A DNA stretch of 64,000 bases from Agrococcus jejuensis (lineage in GTDB: Bacteria > Actinomycetota > Actinomycetes > Actinomycetales > Microbacteriaceae), in the NCBI RefSeq assembly GCF_007679035.1, contig NZ_VEFR01000004.1, positions 124,001-188,000 of the forward strand, read 5' to 3'. Positions within the stretch are counted from its first letter, which is position 1; every line of letters starts with the position of its first letter. Made by a program: the position numbers and the translations under genes. Shown piece by piece: positions 50,218 to 58,714 of this stretch. Under the pieces are notes generated by a model, which was not told the DNA's origin, searched no databases, and worked only from the letters and a program-made list of their open reading frames with translations.

Positions 50218-51918
50218 CTAGGGGATGAGCGGCGGGAGCGGCAGTCCTGGCACCTCGGGGAGCTCGGGGATGCCGGGCTCCTGCGGCGCGAGGCACAGCA
50301 GGCCGTCGAGCATGGGCAGCGTGACCGTGATGGGCGACTGCGCGGCGCTCTGCGGCGCGAGGGTGATGGCCTGCGGCGCGGTGCACAGCACGATGAGGTC
50401 CACGGAGTCCACCGTGAGCACCGCGGACGTCGCCGTCGCGATGCACGATCCCAGGTCGCATGCGAGCCCGGACTGCACCACGGTGCTCGCGACGAGGTCG
50501 CTCGGCGCCGTGAGCACGTAGTCGGCTCCGGGCACGAGCCCGTCGATCGTGAACGTCGAGGTCGCGACGAGCGGGATGGGCGTCGACCAGGTCGGGGGAG
50601 CGCTCACGGAGAGCACGGGGACCGGGGTGGGGTCGACGGGATCGACCGGGTCGACGGGATCGACCGGGTCGACGGGATCGACCGGGTCGACGGGATCGAC
50701 CGGATCGACGGGGTCGACGGGGTCGACGGGATCGACCGGGTCCACGGGATCCACGGGGTCGACCGGGTCGACCGGCTCGACCGGCGGCTCCGGCTCGCTG
50801 GCGGGTGGCTGGCGTTCCGTCGAGGGTGGCGTCTCGATGGCGGGATCGGTCGGCGTGGGCGCCGTCGCGACGATCGGCGCCACCTGCTGCGACGGCGGCG
50901 CGACGGGCGTGCGGGCGACGGGGGCCGACGCTGCGGCTCCGACGACGACCGTCTGCGGAGCGGCGGGAGCGGCCTCGTCAGCGGCGGCGACGGGTGCCTC
51001 GTCGGCGGCCGACGGTGCGCTCGGCGTCTGCGTCACGGGCGCGACCGCGGTCGGCGGCGCGGCGACGCTCGCCGCATCCGTCGGCGTGAGCGCGGCGACG
51101 GAGACCACGACCACGACGGTCGCCGCGGCCGCGGCACCGAGGATGGTGGTGGCGGCGATCGCGGGCTTGCGCGCGATGGTGCCGATCACGGCCTGGGCGA
51201 CGTTCGCCGGCGCGACGGCGACGGCGCCGCCGCCGACGAGCAGCGGCACCACCGCGAAGACCCAGCGGCCGAAGCCCCGGCCGCCGCGCACCTCGAGGCA
51301 GTGCTCGCAGCGGGCGACGTGCGCGAGCGCCGAGCGATCCTTCGACCTCGCGTGCACGGCGCACTCGCCGCCCGCGCGCTCCATGAGCACGGCCTGCAGC
51401 TCGCTGCGCAGCGCGCGACGAGCACGCAGCGCCAGCACGGCGGCGGCGTTGGGGGACAGCCCCATGTCGCGGGCGACATCCTTCACCGGCTCGTCATCGA
51501 TCACGGTGCGCGCCAGCACCTCGCGATGCCGCGGCGCGAGCGCGCCGAACGCCTCGCGCACGGGGGCGAGGGCGTCGAGGTCGTCGACGGCCATGGCGCC
51601 CAGGCGCGTGTCGGCGATCGAGGCGAGCGCGTCGTCGGCGACCTCGGTGCCCACGACCGCCTGCCCATCCTTCGATCGCACGACGTCGATCGCGCGGAAG
51701 CGCACGCCGCGGGCGAGGTAGGCGGCGGGATCGCGGATCTCCTCGCCGGCGTCGACGCGGCCGATGAGCTCGATGACCGTGGCCGAGACGACGTCCTCGG
51801 CGACCTCGCGGCGGCGGACGACGCGCTGGGCGATGGCCAGCAGTCGTGGCTGGAGGTCGTCCCACTCGTCGCGCAGCACGGCGCGGATCGCCGCGGTCTC
51901 GTGCAGCTCGAGGGTCAT
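50218..51918 (-). CDS. Membrane-tethered ECF sigma-like protein with VDP-repeat tail (copy 2)
   Basis: A 566-residue paralogue of the 44339-46150 protein with a clearer sigma head: region 2 about 20-82 (LLAIAQRVVRRREVAEDVVS ... YLARGVRFRAIDVVRS), region 4 about 118-172 (FGALAPRHREVLARTVIDDEPVKDVARDMGLSPNAAAVLALRARRAL). H200-x3-C204-x2-C207 follows, then two hydrophobic segments (218-237 and 253-276), a Pro/Ala linker, 17 VDP-type tripeptides (379-429) and a C-terminal Ig-like domain with cysteines (CDLGSC) and a Pro/Leu-rich end. If both hydrophobic segments span the membrane, the tail would return to the cytoplasm; one is therefore suspect. No separate anti-sigma gene is adjacent. Confidence 0.8.
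   Translation of the reverse strand: MTLELHETAAIRAVLRDEWDDLQPRLLAIAQRVVRRREVAEDVVSATVIELIGRVDAGEEIRDPAAYLARGVRFRAIDVVRSKDGQAVVGTEVADDALASIADTRLGAMAVDDLDALAPVREAFGALAPRHREVLARTVIDDEPVKDVARDMGLSPNAAAVLALRARRALRSELQAVLMERAGGECAVHARSKDRSALAHVARCEHCLEVRGGRGFGRWVFAVVPLLVGGGAVAVAPANVAQAVIGTIARKPAIAATTILGAAAAATVVVVVSVAALTPTDAASVAAPPTAVAPVTQTPSAPSAADEAPVAAADEAAPAAPQTVVVGAAASAPVARTPVAPPSQQVAPIVATAPTPTDPAIETPPSTERQPPASEPEPPVEPVDPVDPVDPVDPVDPVDPVDPVDPVDPVDPVDPVDPVDPVDPVDPVDPTPVPVLSVSAPPTWSTPIPLVATSTFTIDGLVPGADYVLTAPSDLVASTVVQSGLACDLGSCIATATSAVLTVDSVDLIVLCTAPQAITLAPQSAAQSPITVTLPMLDGLLCLAPQEPGIPELPEVPGLPLPPLIP
50632..50784 (-). repeat. 17-unit, 9-bp minisatellite coding (Val-Asp-Pro)n
   Basis: Seventeen 9-bp units, mainly alternating GTCGACGGG and ATCGACCGG on the plus strand, with a few CCACGGG variants. 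In-frame in the sigma-like gene (minus strand). The length of 9 bases keeps the frame when copies are gained or lost. Confidence 0.92.
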
Positions 51919-52004
51919 GGGCCACTCATCTCTCGTCCGGTGACGCGTGCACCCGGATGGAGCGGCGGGCCGGAAGCAGAGACTAGTCCCCCGAAGTGGT
52001 GAGC

Positions 52005-52037
52005 GACACTCAGCAGTGTCCCCCGATGGCACCATCG
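52005..52037. promoter_or_regulatory. Two small palindromes in the pcp / sigma-like divergent promoter
   Basis: GACACT-CAGC-AGTGTC (52005-52020) and CGATGG-CA-CCATCG (52024-52037) sit between the divergent genes starting at 51918 and 52042. They could be binding sites for a regulator of either gene. The second overlaps CACCAT (52030-52035), which is six bases from the pcp ATG and may be a leaderless -10. Confidence 0.35.
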
Positions 52038-52041
52038 AGTC

Positions 52042-52668
52042 ATGCGCATCCTCCTGACGGCATTCGAGCCCTTCGGCGGCGACGCCGAGAACGCGAGCCG
52101 GGAGGCGGTGCTGCGGCTCGCCGAACGCGACGTGCCCGGCGTCGACCTGGCCGTCGGCATCCTGCCCGTCGCCTTCGCCACCGCGCCGACGCGGCTGCGC
52201 GCGCTCGTCGACGAGCACGCGCCCGATGCGGTGCTCGCGATCGGCGAGGCCGGCGGGCGTGCGGTCGTGACGCCCGAGCGACAGGGCCGCAACCGCATCG
52301 ACGCGCGCATCCCCGACGAGGCGGGCGACCAGCCGCGCGACGTCGCGATCGACGACGGCCCCGAGCTGCGCGCGGCGACGCTCGACGTCGACGCGCTCGT
52401 CGCCGCCATCCGCGACGCAGGCGTGCGGGCCGAGGCGTCGGAGGATGCGGGCGGCTTCGTCTGCAACCGCATCGCCGTCGAGGTCGCCGGCCTGCCGGTG
52501 CCTGCAGCATTCGTGCACGTGCCGGCGGTGCGCTCGATCGGCGTCGCGGGCGTGGGACGCGAGACGGATGCGGTCGCGGGCGTCGCGACGGCGCTGACGT
52601 TCGACGACCTCGCGACGGCGATCGGCGCGTGCGTGGCATCGGCGGCCGGGCAGGTGGCCGCCGACTGA
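52042..52668 (+). CDS. pcp: Pyroglutamyl-peptidase I (C15)
   Basis: A 208-residue cytosolic cysteine peptidase that removes N-terminal pyroglutamate. The opening RILLTAFEPFGGDAENAS is diagnostic. The catalytic triad is E79, C141 (DAGGFVCNRI) and H159 (AFVHVP); these are the family positions (E81/C144/H168 in classical numbering). The segment usually GQAGGR reads GEAGGR here. The length is normal. It is divergent from the sigma-like gene and convergent with the YdeI-like gene. Confidence 0.88.
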   Translation: MRILLTAFEPFGGDAENASREAVLRLAERDVPGVDLAVGILPVAFATAPTRLRALVDEHAPDAVLAIGEAGGRAVVTPERQGRNRIDARIPDEAGDQPRDVAIDDGPELRAATLDVDALVAAIRDAGVRAEASEDAGGFVCNRIAVEVAGLPVPAAFVHVPAVRSIGVAGVGRETDAVAGVATALTFDDLATAIGACVASAAGQVAAD

Positions 52669-52759
52669 AGGTCGCCACCGATGCCGCGCGCATGCGGCAC
52701 GGCGAGGCCGCATGCCGCTCGGCCGAGCGCGCAGCCGCGGATGCGGCGGGCGCCGAGCG

Positions 52760-53425
52760 TCAGCGCGCCGCGTCGGCGGCGGCCGCTGCCCGTTCGACCC
52801 AGCGCGGCGTCGCCACGGGGCTGAGGTTCGGCAGCAGCGCGCCCGCCTCGCAGCGCTCGACGAGCTGGGCCGCACGCCGCGCGCGCGTCTCGTCGCGCTT
52901 CGCCGAGGCGATCCAGTGGATGGCGGCCTTGCGATAGCTCGCGGTCGCCTCGCGCAGGAACGCGGTCGCGGGCGCGCTCGCGTCGAGCACCGCCTGCTCC
53001 GACGCTGCGAGCGCCACCGCATCCTGCTCGTGCGAGTAGGTGCCCGTGCGATCGGGCGTGCGCCGCTCGAACGCGACGATGCCGGCCGGGTGCATCCGCC
53101 CCTCGGCGAGCAGCCGCTCGACGTGCGCGACGTTGACCGCCGACCACGTGCTCACGGACTTCCGCGGCGTCCAGCGCTGGCGCCGCGTGTGCTCGTCGAT
53201 GCGCTGCGAGACCGAGTCGATCCAGCCGAAGCACAGCGCCTCGGGCACGGCATCCGCCCACCCGAGACCGGGATCCGCGGCGGGGGAGGAGCGCTTGTGC
53301 AACCCCATCCACAGCTCGGTCGCCGTCTCGTGGTTGGCCTCGAGCCAGGCACGCAGCTCGGCGGCGTCGCGGAAGAAGATCGCGGGCCGCTCGGCGCTCC
53401 CGCCCGGCGTGCCCGGCTGCGTCAT
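52760..53425 (-). CDS. YdeI/OmdA-family protein
   Basis: A 221-residue protein of the YdeI (bacteriocin-protection/DUF1801-associated) family: AELRAWLEANHETATELWMGLHKRSS (22-47), ALCFGWIDSVSQRIDEHTRRQRWTPRKS (62-89), WSAVNVAHVERLLAEGRMHPAG and the end RDETRARRAAQLVERCEAG are typical. Some homologues are linked to tolerance of cationic peptides; the molecular role is unknown. The ATG is six bases from CATGCT, fitting the leaderless pattern. A dense repeat block lies upstream. Confidence 0.8.
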   Translation of the reverse strand: MTQPGTPGGSAERPAIFFRDAAELRAWLEANHETATELWMGLHKRSSPAADPGLGWADAVPEALCFGWIDSVSQRIDEHTRRQRWTPRKSVSTWSAVNVAHVERLLAEGRMHPAGIVAFERRTPDRTGTYSHEQDAVALAASEQAVLDASAPATAFLREATASYRKAAIHWIASAKRDETRARRAAQLVERCEAGALLPNLSPVATPRWVERAAAAADAAR

Positions 53426-53471
53426 GCGGTCAGCATGCCACGCACGTGCGACGCGGTTCGCGGTGAGGCGT

Positions 53472-53529
53472 CGATTGGTCCACTTGTGGACCAATCGACA
53501 GGGCGATTGGTCCACAAGTGGACCAATCG
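53472..53529. repeat. Nested palindrome pair: two 26-bp quasi-palindromes in inverted orientation
   Basis: Copy 1 (53472-53497) reads CGATTGGTCCAC-TT-GTGGACCAATCG; copy 2 (53504-53529) is its exact reverse complement; spacer ACAGGG. Each copy is itself a palindrome except for the two central bases, so RNA or DNA could form either one 26-bp stem or two 12-bp stems. Confidence 0.92.
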
Positions 53530-53594
53530 ATCGCAGAAGATGGCCAATCGACGCAGAAGATGGCCAATCGACGCAGAAGGTGGCCAACCGATGG
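53524..53594. repeat. Tandem 20-bp repeats next to the nested palindrome
   Basis: Units CAATCGACGCAGAAGATGGC at 53524-53544 (21 bp variant), 53545-53564 and 53565-53584 (one change), then a partial fourth unit CAACCGATGG. They begin inside the right end of the preceding palindrome, sharing CAATCG. Confidence 0.9.
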
Positions 53595-53625
53595 AGGGGC
53601 GCGGCCCAGTCGAGCCGTGCGAGCG

Positions 53626-54678
53626 CTACGCCGCTGCGACCGCAGCGCGCACCGCGGCTGCGAAGGCGTCGACGTCGGACTCGGTCGTGTCCCACGAGCA
53701 CATCCAGCGCACCTCGCCCGACTCGCCGTTCCAGTCGTAGAACATGAACGACTCGCGCACGCGATCGGCCACGCCGGCCGGCAGGTGCGCGAAGACGCCG
53801 TTCGACTGGGTCGGCTGCACGAAGTCCACGCCGTCGACCCCCTCGAGCGCCGCGCGCAGTCGAGCGGCCATCGCGTTCGCGTGGCGCGCGTTCTCGAGCC
53901 ACACGTCGCCGTCGTAGAGCGCGAGCAGCTGCGCCGACAGGAAGCGCATCTTCGACGCGAGCTGCATGTCGAGCTTGCGCAGGTAGACGAGACCGTCGCC
54001 CGCGCGCTCCGACAGGGTCACGACGGCCTCGGCGCCGAGCGCGCCGTCCTTCGTGCCGCCGAGCGACAGGATGTCGACGCCCGCGTCGGTCAGGAAGGCC
54101 CGCAGGGGCAGGTCGAGCGCCGCCGCAGCGTTGGCGATGCGGGCGCCGTCGACGTGCAGCAGCATCCCCTTGCCGTGGGCGTGGTCGGCGAGCGCGCGGA
54201 TCTCGTCGACCGTGTAGAGGGTGCCGAGCTCCGTCGACTGCGTGATCGACACGATCCCGGGCTGCGCGCGGTGCTCGTCGCCGAAGCCCCACGCCTCACG
54301 GTCGACGAGCTCGGGGGTCAGCTTGCCGTCGGGCGTCGGCACGGCGAGCAGCTTGAGGCCGGCGACGCGCTCGGGCGCGCCACCCTCGTCGACGTTGATG
54401 TGCGCACCGGTCGCGCAGATGACCGCGCCCCAGCGCGGCAGGCTCGACTGCAGCGCCAGCACGTTCGCGCCGGTGCCGTTGAAGACGGGGAACGCCTCCG
54501 CCTGCTCGCCGAGGTGCGCCTGCACGACCTCCTGCAGCCTCGCCGTGTACGGGTCGAGGCCGTACGACACGACGTGGCCCTCGTTCGCCGTCGCGATCGC
54601 GGCGAGCACGGCGGGATGCACGCCGGCGTAGTTGTCGCTCGCGAAGGTGCGGATGCTGGTGTCGTGGATCTGCTGCAC
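53626..54678 (-). CDS. Low-specificity L-threonine aldolase (PLP)
   Basis: A 350-residue fold-type I PLP enzyme that cleaves threonine/allo-threonine to glycine and acetaldehyde. Features: FASDNYAGVHPAVLAAI (12-28), cofactor stacking/phosphate segment NGTGANVLAL (67-76), HVDGARI with D177 (175-181), and the Schiff-base Lys K210 in LGGTKDG. It also resembles beta-eliminating lyases of this group. GTG 54678 follows GAGAGGA and GAGGAT at six bases. No operon partner. Confidence 0.88.
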   Translation of the reverse strand: MQQIHDTSIRTFASDNYAGVHPAVLAAIATANEGHVVSYGLDPYTARLQEVVQAHLGEQAEAFPVFNGTGANVLALQSSLPRWGAVICATGAHINVDEGGAPERVAGLKLLAVPTPDGKLTPELVDREAWGFGDEHRAQPGIVSITQSTELGTLYTVDEIRALADHAHGKGMLLHVDGARIANAAAALDLPLRAFLTDAGVDILSLGGTKDGALGAEAVVTLSERAGDGLVYLRKLDMQLASKMRFLSAQLLALYDGDVWLENARHANAMAARLRAALEGVDGVDFVQPTQSNGVFAHLPAGVADRVRESFMFYDWNGESGEVRWMCSWDTTESDVDAFAAAVRAAVAAA

Positions 54679-54783
54679 GCATCCATCCTCTCGGTTCCGC
54701 GGCTCGCGCCGCGACGCCGGATGCCGCGAACGGACGAAGGCGGCCCCGACGCGAGTCGGGACCGCCTTCGAACGATGGGTGCG

Positions 54784-57048
54784 TCAGAGCGTGCGACGGC
54801 GACGCAGCACGAGGCCGATGCCGGCCATGAGCAGCAGCGCTGCGAGCGCGACGGCCGGTCCGGCGAGCTCGGCGCCGGTCTGCGGCAGCGTGCCACCAGC
54901 ACCGCCCGCGGCGGGCGGCGTGCTGGGCGAGGTCGTCGGCGGCGTCGCGCTCGGCGGCGTCGACGGGTCGACCGACGGCGGGGCGTCGGCGGCGTCGACC
55001 TCGACCACGAGGATGCCGAGCAGCTGGTCGTCGAGTCCGCTGCCGGAGGACACGTACTGCGCTGCGAACAGGCCGTCCTCGGTGTCCTCGGGAATCGTGA
55101 ACGTGACGCTCGCGCGACCGGTCTCGTTCGAGTCGAGCACGTTCGCATTGTCGACGGGAGCCTCCACGAGCACGGTGCCCGGCTCGGCCGCAGCCTGGTC
55201 GAAGCCGCCCGTGACCGAGCCGGTGACGACGTCACCGGTCGGGGCGGAGCCGAAGTCGACGACCGAGGCGGTGACCACCGACGGCTTCGGTTCGATGTTC
55301 GTGAACGACAGCGACGAGAAGTCGATGGTGATCTCGTCGCCGGGCTCGAAGACCTGGTCGAACGGCGTGACCTCGGTGACGCCGATCGACTGCTGCGTGT
55401 AGTCGGGCAGCAGGCCCGGGTTGGCCGTCAGGTAGTCGGCCGTCGCCTGCCAGTCGATCGTCGTGAGCGCCTGCGGGTTCGCGCCATCGCGCAGCACGGT
55501 GAAGCCGTCCTGGCCCTCGAGCAGGAACACGTTCGACGCGACCGTGTACACGTCCTCCTCGAAGATCGGCTCCTGCAGCACGAGCTCCTCGCCGTCGATC
55601 ACCTCGGTGGTCTCGAGCCAGATGCCCGTCACGCGATCGCCGATCGGGGCGGTGGGGTCGTAGTAGTAGCCGAGGCCCGCGAGACCAAGCGCCAGCATCG
55701 GCCGCGAGCCCTGGCCGATGAACTGCTGCTCGAGCAGCTCGTCGACCTGCGCGCCGGTGAGGTCGAGGGTGCCGATCGTGTTGCTGAACGACGTGACGTT
55801 GAACGCCTGACGCAGCGTGATCTCACCACTCGCGTTCGGCACGAGGTCCGCGCGGATGCCGCCGGGGTTGATGATGCCGAAGTCGGCGTCGAGCCCTCCC
55901 TCGTTCGCAGTCACGCGCGCCACCTCTGCGATCAGGTTGCCCAGCGGCGACTCGGCGCCGCGATGCTGCGGCGTGCCCGAGTTCGGAGTGCCGCTGTTCG
56001 AGGCTGCGAGGAACGGCAGCGTCATGTCCTCGCCGACGATCTGGGCGCCGATGGGGCGCGCTGCGTCGAACGTGTCGCGCACGATCTGCAGCACGGCCGG
56101 CTCGGTCGCGGGCGACGTGATCGGGTCGTCGGAGTCGGCCTGCGCCTGCGAGATGCTGGAGACCGAGAGGTTCTCGGCGGTGGCCACCGTGACGGTGCCG
56201 TCCAGCGCGACGAGCAGCTCGACGTGTCCGAGCACCGAGCCCGACGATCCCGACTGCACGATGGGCGCGCCCGACGGCGTGTACGACACGGGCAGCGGCG
56301 TGACGCCGCTGGGCGGCGGCACCTGCGTGGGGATCGTCTCGTGCGAGTGGCCGGTGAACACGACGTCGACGTCTGCGGACAGCCCGTCGCGCATCACGGC
56401 GGTGCCCTCGTGCGCGAGTGCAACGATCACATCGGCCGAGTCGGTCGCGACGATGTCGGCTGCGATCGCGTTGGTCACGGCCACCGGGTCGGTGAACGTC
56501 AGGCCCTCGACGCCAGACGCGCTGACGATGTCGGGCGTCTGCTGCGTGACGGTGCCGATGTAGGCGACGCGCACGCCGTTGTCGGTCGTGATGATCTCGG
56601 TCGGCGCGAGGTCGGACTGGCCCTCGACGTTCGCGGCGAGGTACGGGAAGTCGGCGAGCGGCACGACGCGGTCGACGAGGTCGTCGAAGCCCTGGTCGAA
56701 CTCGTGGTTGCCGACAGCCGAGACGTCCAGCGCCATGGCGTTCAGTGCATCGATCGTGGGCTCGTCCTGGAAGATCGCCGACTCGAAGGTCGATCCGCCG
56801 ATCGAGTCGCCGACCGACGAGAAGAGCGTGTCGGGGTTGTCGAGGCGGAAGGTCGCGATCTGCTGCGCCATGTTGGGGGCGGCACGCAGGGCGCCGTGGA
56901 AGTCGGTGATGGAGAGCAGGTCGACGGTGACGCTGCCGTCGGGATTGACGGTGGCGGATGCCGGTGCGGCGACGCCGAGGCCGAGCGCGATGGCGCCGGC
57001 TGCGGCGACGGCGGAGAGGGCTCCGCGGCGCACGTTCGATCGAGTCAT
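54784..57048 (-). CDS. LPXTG-anchored 5'-nucleotidase/UshA-family phosphoesterase
   Basis: A 754-residue exported enzyme. Signal peptide 1-33 (ending PASA-TV). Calcineurin-like N-domain with metal ligands in LLSITDFHGAL (44-54), SVGDSIGGS, GNHEFDQG and GHSHE. The C-terminal 5_nucleotid_C domain follows (about 350-530: RGAESPLGNLIAEVARV; DFGIINPGGIRADL, YTVASNVFLLEGQDGF). A further beta domain and a Pro/Ser/Thr spacer lead to LPQTG (721-725), a membrane segment and RRRRTL. It would hydrolyse extracellular nucleotides, bound to the wall by sortase. No sortase is encoded in the window. Confidence 0.9.
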   Translation of the reverse strand: MTRSNVRRGALSAVAAAGAIALGLGVAAPASATVNPDGSVTVDLLSITDFHGALRAAPNMAQQIATFRLDNPDTLFSSVGDSIGGSTFESAIFQDEPTIDALNAMALDVSAVGNHEFDQGFDDLVDRVVPLADFPYLAANVEGQSDLAPTEIITTDNGVRVAYIGTVTQQTPDIVSASGVEGLTFTDPVAVTNAIAADIVATDSADVIVALAHEGTAVMRDGLSADVDVVFTGHSHETIPTQVPPPSGVTPLPVSYTPSGAPIVQSGSSGSVLGHVELLVALDGTVTVATAENLSVSSISQAQADSDDPITSPATEPAVLQIVRDTFDAARPIGAQIVGEDMTLPFLAASNSGTPNSGTPQHRGAESPLGNLIAEVARVTANEGGLDADFGIINPGGIRADLVPNASGEITLRQAFNVTSFSNTIGTLDLTGAQVDELLEQQFIGQGSRPMLALGLAGLGYYYDPTAPIGDRVTGIWLETTEVIDGEELVLQEPIFEEDVYTVASNVFLLEGQDGFTVLRDGANPQALTTIDWQATADYLTANPGLLPDYTQQSIGVTEVTPFDQVFEPGDEITIDFSSLSFTNIEPKPSVVTASVVDFGSAPTGDVVTGSVTGGFDQAAAEPGTVLVEAPVDNANVLDSNETGRASVTFTIPEDTEDGLFAAQYVSSGSGLDDQLLGILVVEVDAADAPPSVDPSTPPSATPPTTSPSTPPAAGGAGGTLPQTGAELAGPAVALAALLLMAGIGLVLRRRRTL

Positions 57049-57190
57049 GAGTGAGTGATCCTCGTGTCAGGGGGACGGATATGGCCAGCCTATGGATGCG
57101 CCGAGGCTCGCGACCGGATCGCGACGAGGTCGTTACCTAGCGTTCACATGGCAGGGGTCGTCGCGGCGTGTCGCGGGCTCCGCCTGCTCG

Positions 57191-57832
57191 TCAGCGCTGC
57201 GTCGCCCACCCGATCGCAGCGGCGGCGCCGAGCATCATGAGCGGTCCGAACGGCACCTGCACGCCGCGGATCCCGCGCCGCGCGACGAGCAGCACGAGTG
57301 CGACGACGAGCAGCAGCACGAACGCCGCGAGCACGCCGACGAGCAGCACGAGCCAGCCGTGCCAGCCGAGCGCGAGGCCGAGCGGCAGCGCGAGCTTGAC
57401 GTCGCCGAGCCCCATGCTCGACGGCGAGATCCATGCCAGCGCGAAGTAGCCCGCACCCGCAGCGAGCGACGCGAGCACGGCGGTGCCCAGCCGGGCCCAG
57501 TCGCCCGTGATGGCGGACGCGACGACGAGGCTCGCGAGCAGCCCGCCGAGCGCGGGCAGCACGAGGGCGTCGGGCAGGCGCTCGGTCGCGAGGTCGATCG
57601 GTGCGAGCAGGGCGCAGGCGGCGGCCAGGATGCCGAGCCCCACGGCGTGCGCCGGGCTCGTCGCGGCGAGCACGGCGCCCGCGCCGCCGACGATGCCGAG
57701 CGCCGTCGGCACTGCGCGGTGCAGCCAGCGCGATCGCGTGTCGACGAGCCGTCGCGCCGAGGGGGTCAGGGCCCACGCCGCGGCGCCGCATGCGAGTGCG
57801 GCGAGGACGACGGCGAGGGGCACGGGGTCCAT
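57191..57832 (-). CDS. Prepilin peptidase (A24, CpaA/TadV type)
   Basis: A 213-residue membrane aspartic protease that cleaves Flp-type prepilins. The two catalytic Asp residues are D80 in LLAPIDLATERLPD and D144 in GLGDVKLALPLG. Seven to eight helices are present; the N-terminal methyltransferase domain of PilD is absent, as in TadV/CpaA. It lies 0.9 kb from the flp-tad operon on the opposite strand, with a TetR gene between, so it is probably the processing enzyme for that pilus. Confidence 0.85.
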   Translation of the reverse strand: MDPVPLAVVLAALACGAAAWALTPSARRLVDTRSRWLHRAVPTALGIVGGAGAVLAATSPAHAVGLGILAAACALLAPIDLATERLPDALVLPALGGLLASLVVASAITGDWARLGTAVLASLAAGAGYFALAWISPSSMGLGDVKLALPLGLALGWHGWLVLLVGVLAAFVLLLVVALVLLVARRGIRGVQVPFGPLMMLGAAAAIGWATQR

Positions 57833-57874
57833 CTTCGCGAGTACGAGGCGTCTGGACGCCGCGGCTCGCTCGCG

Positions 57875-58501
57875 TCAGTCCTCTGCGAGACCGGTCTCGA
57901 GGTCGGCGAAGCCCGTCGCGACGAGGTCGCCGATCGTGGGCTCGTCGCCGTCCTGGCGCACCCACACGCGGATGGCGGTCTTCACCACGCTCGCGGCGGC
58001 GCCGGCGACGAGGCGCGGGTGCGCCTCGGTCTCGGCATCGAGCCCCATGCGCTCGGCCACCGCGACGCGGATGGCGTCCTCGAGCGCGTCGTACTGCGCC
58101 ATGCGATAGGGGAGCAGGGTGGGGTGCTCGTCGACGAGGCGCTCCTTGGCGCGCAGGGCGTCGAGCTGCTCCGGCGTCCACGCATTCACGGCGTAGGCGA
58201 GCAGGGCGCGCAGCGAGGTGAGCGGCGCCTCGTCGTCGGGGCGCTCGCGCAGCGCCGTCGTGAGCTGCGCGAGGTCGTCCTCGCCCGCGGCGACGATCGC
58301 GGCCTCCTTCGACGGGAAGTAGTTCGACAACGTGCGCGGCGACACGAAGGCGCGCTCGGCGATCTCCTCGACGAGCACGCCGTCGAGGCCGTGCTCGACG
58401 GCGAGTGCGAACGCGGCGTCGGCGATCGTGCGACGCGTGTGCAGCTTCTTCCGTTCGCGCAGCGACGGTCGTCGGCGCTGCGCAGGGTCCTTCTCGGGCA
58501 T
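57875..58501 (-). CDS. TetR-family regulator next to the Tad pilus locus
   Basis: A 208-residue TetR protein: HTH about 26-58 (AFALAVEHGLDGVLVEEIAERAFVSPRTLSNYFPSKEAAIVAA), basic N-terminal arm (RRRPSLRERKKLHTRRT). It is divergent from flp; a 22-bp near-perfect palindrome (58560-58581) lies between. A TAGGGT -10 is 8 bases from the ATG. Both observations suggest autoregulation and control of the pilus operon. Confidence 0.86.
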   Translation of the reverse strand: MPEKDPAQRRRPSLRERKKLHTRRTIADAAFALAVEHGLDGVLVEEIAERAFVSPRTLSNYFPSKEAAIVAAGEDDLAQLTTALRERPDDEAPLTSLRALLAYAVNAWTPEQLDALRAKERLVDEHPTLLPYRMAQYDALEDAIRVAVAERMGLDAETEAHPRLVAGAAASVVKTAIRVWVRQDGDEPTIGDLVATGFADLETGLAED

Positions 58502-58559
58502 GAGGCGAAACCCTAGGAGATGCCGCTTGGGAAGTCCTGCGGGATCTGTAGTCCGGGGG

Positions 58560-58581
58560 ACAGTTCGAACGTTCGAAGTGT
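58560..58581. promoter_or_regulatory. 22-bp palindromic operator between tetR and flp
   Basis: ACAG-TTCGAACGTTCGAA-GTGT: the central 14 bp are a perfect palindrome and only one outer pair is mismatched. It sits 58 bases upstream of the tetR start and 178 bases upstream of flp. Confidence 0.7.
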
Positions 58582-58648
58582 TCGTACGACAGATTCACGA
58601 TTCGCAGCATTCGCCGGGCATGTTCGCAGTCGACGTACAGGTTCGCGC

Positions 58649-58714
58649 GCCGAAGACTTGCCAGACTCCTCGAATTGCCGGAGGCGCAAATGCGCTGCAT
58701 CCGAAGTCTTCGGC
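58649..58714 (+). promoter_or_regulatory. Structured leader upstream of flp
   Basis: GCCGAAGACTT (58649-58659) and AAGTCTTCGGC (58704-58714) are exact complements enclosing a 44-base loop with a GCGCAAATGCGC element. The region is less GC-rich than its surroundings. A role in controlling pilin mRNA is inferred. Confidence 0.5.

Noticed and set aside
50632..50784. Possible CRISPR array
   Set aside because: Nine-base units without unique spacers; it is an in-frame coding minisatellite.
53472..53594. Possible CRISPR array or integron attC site
   Set aside because: No repeat-spacer-repeat regularity, no cas or integrase gene nearby, and no core recombination site that I can recognise.
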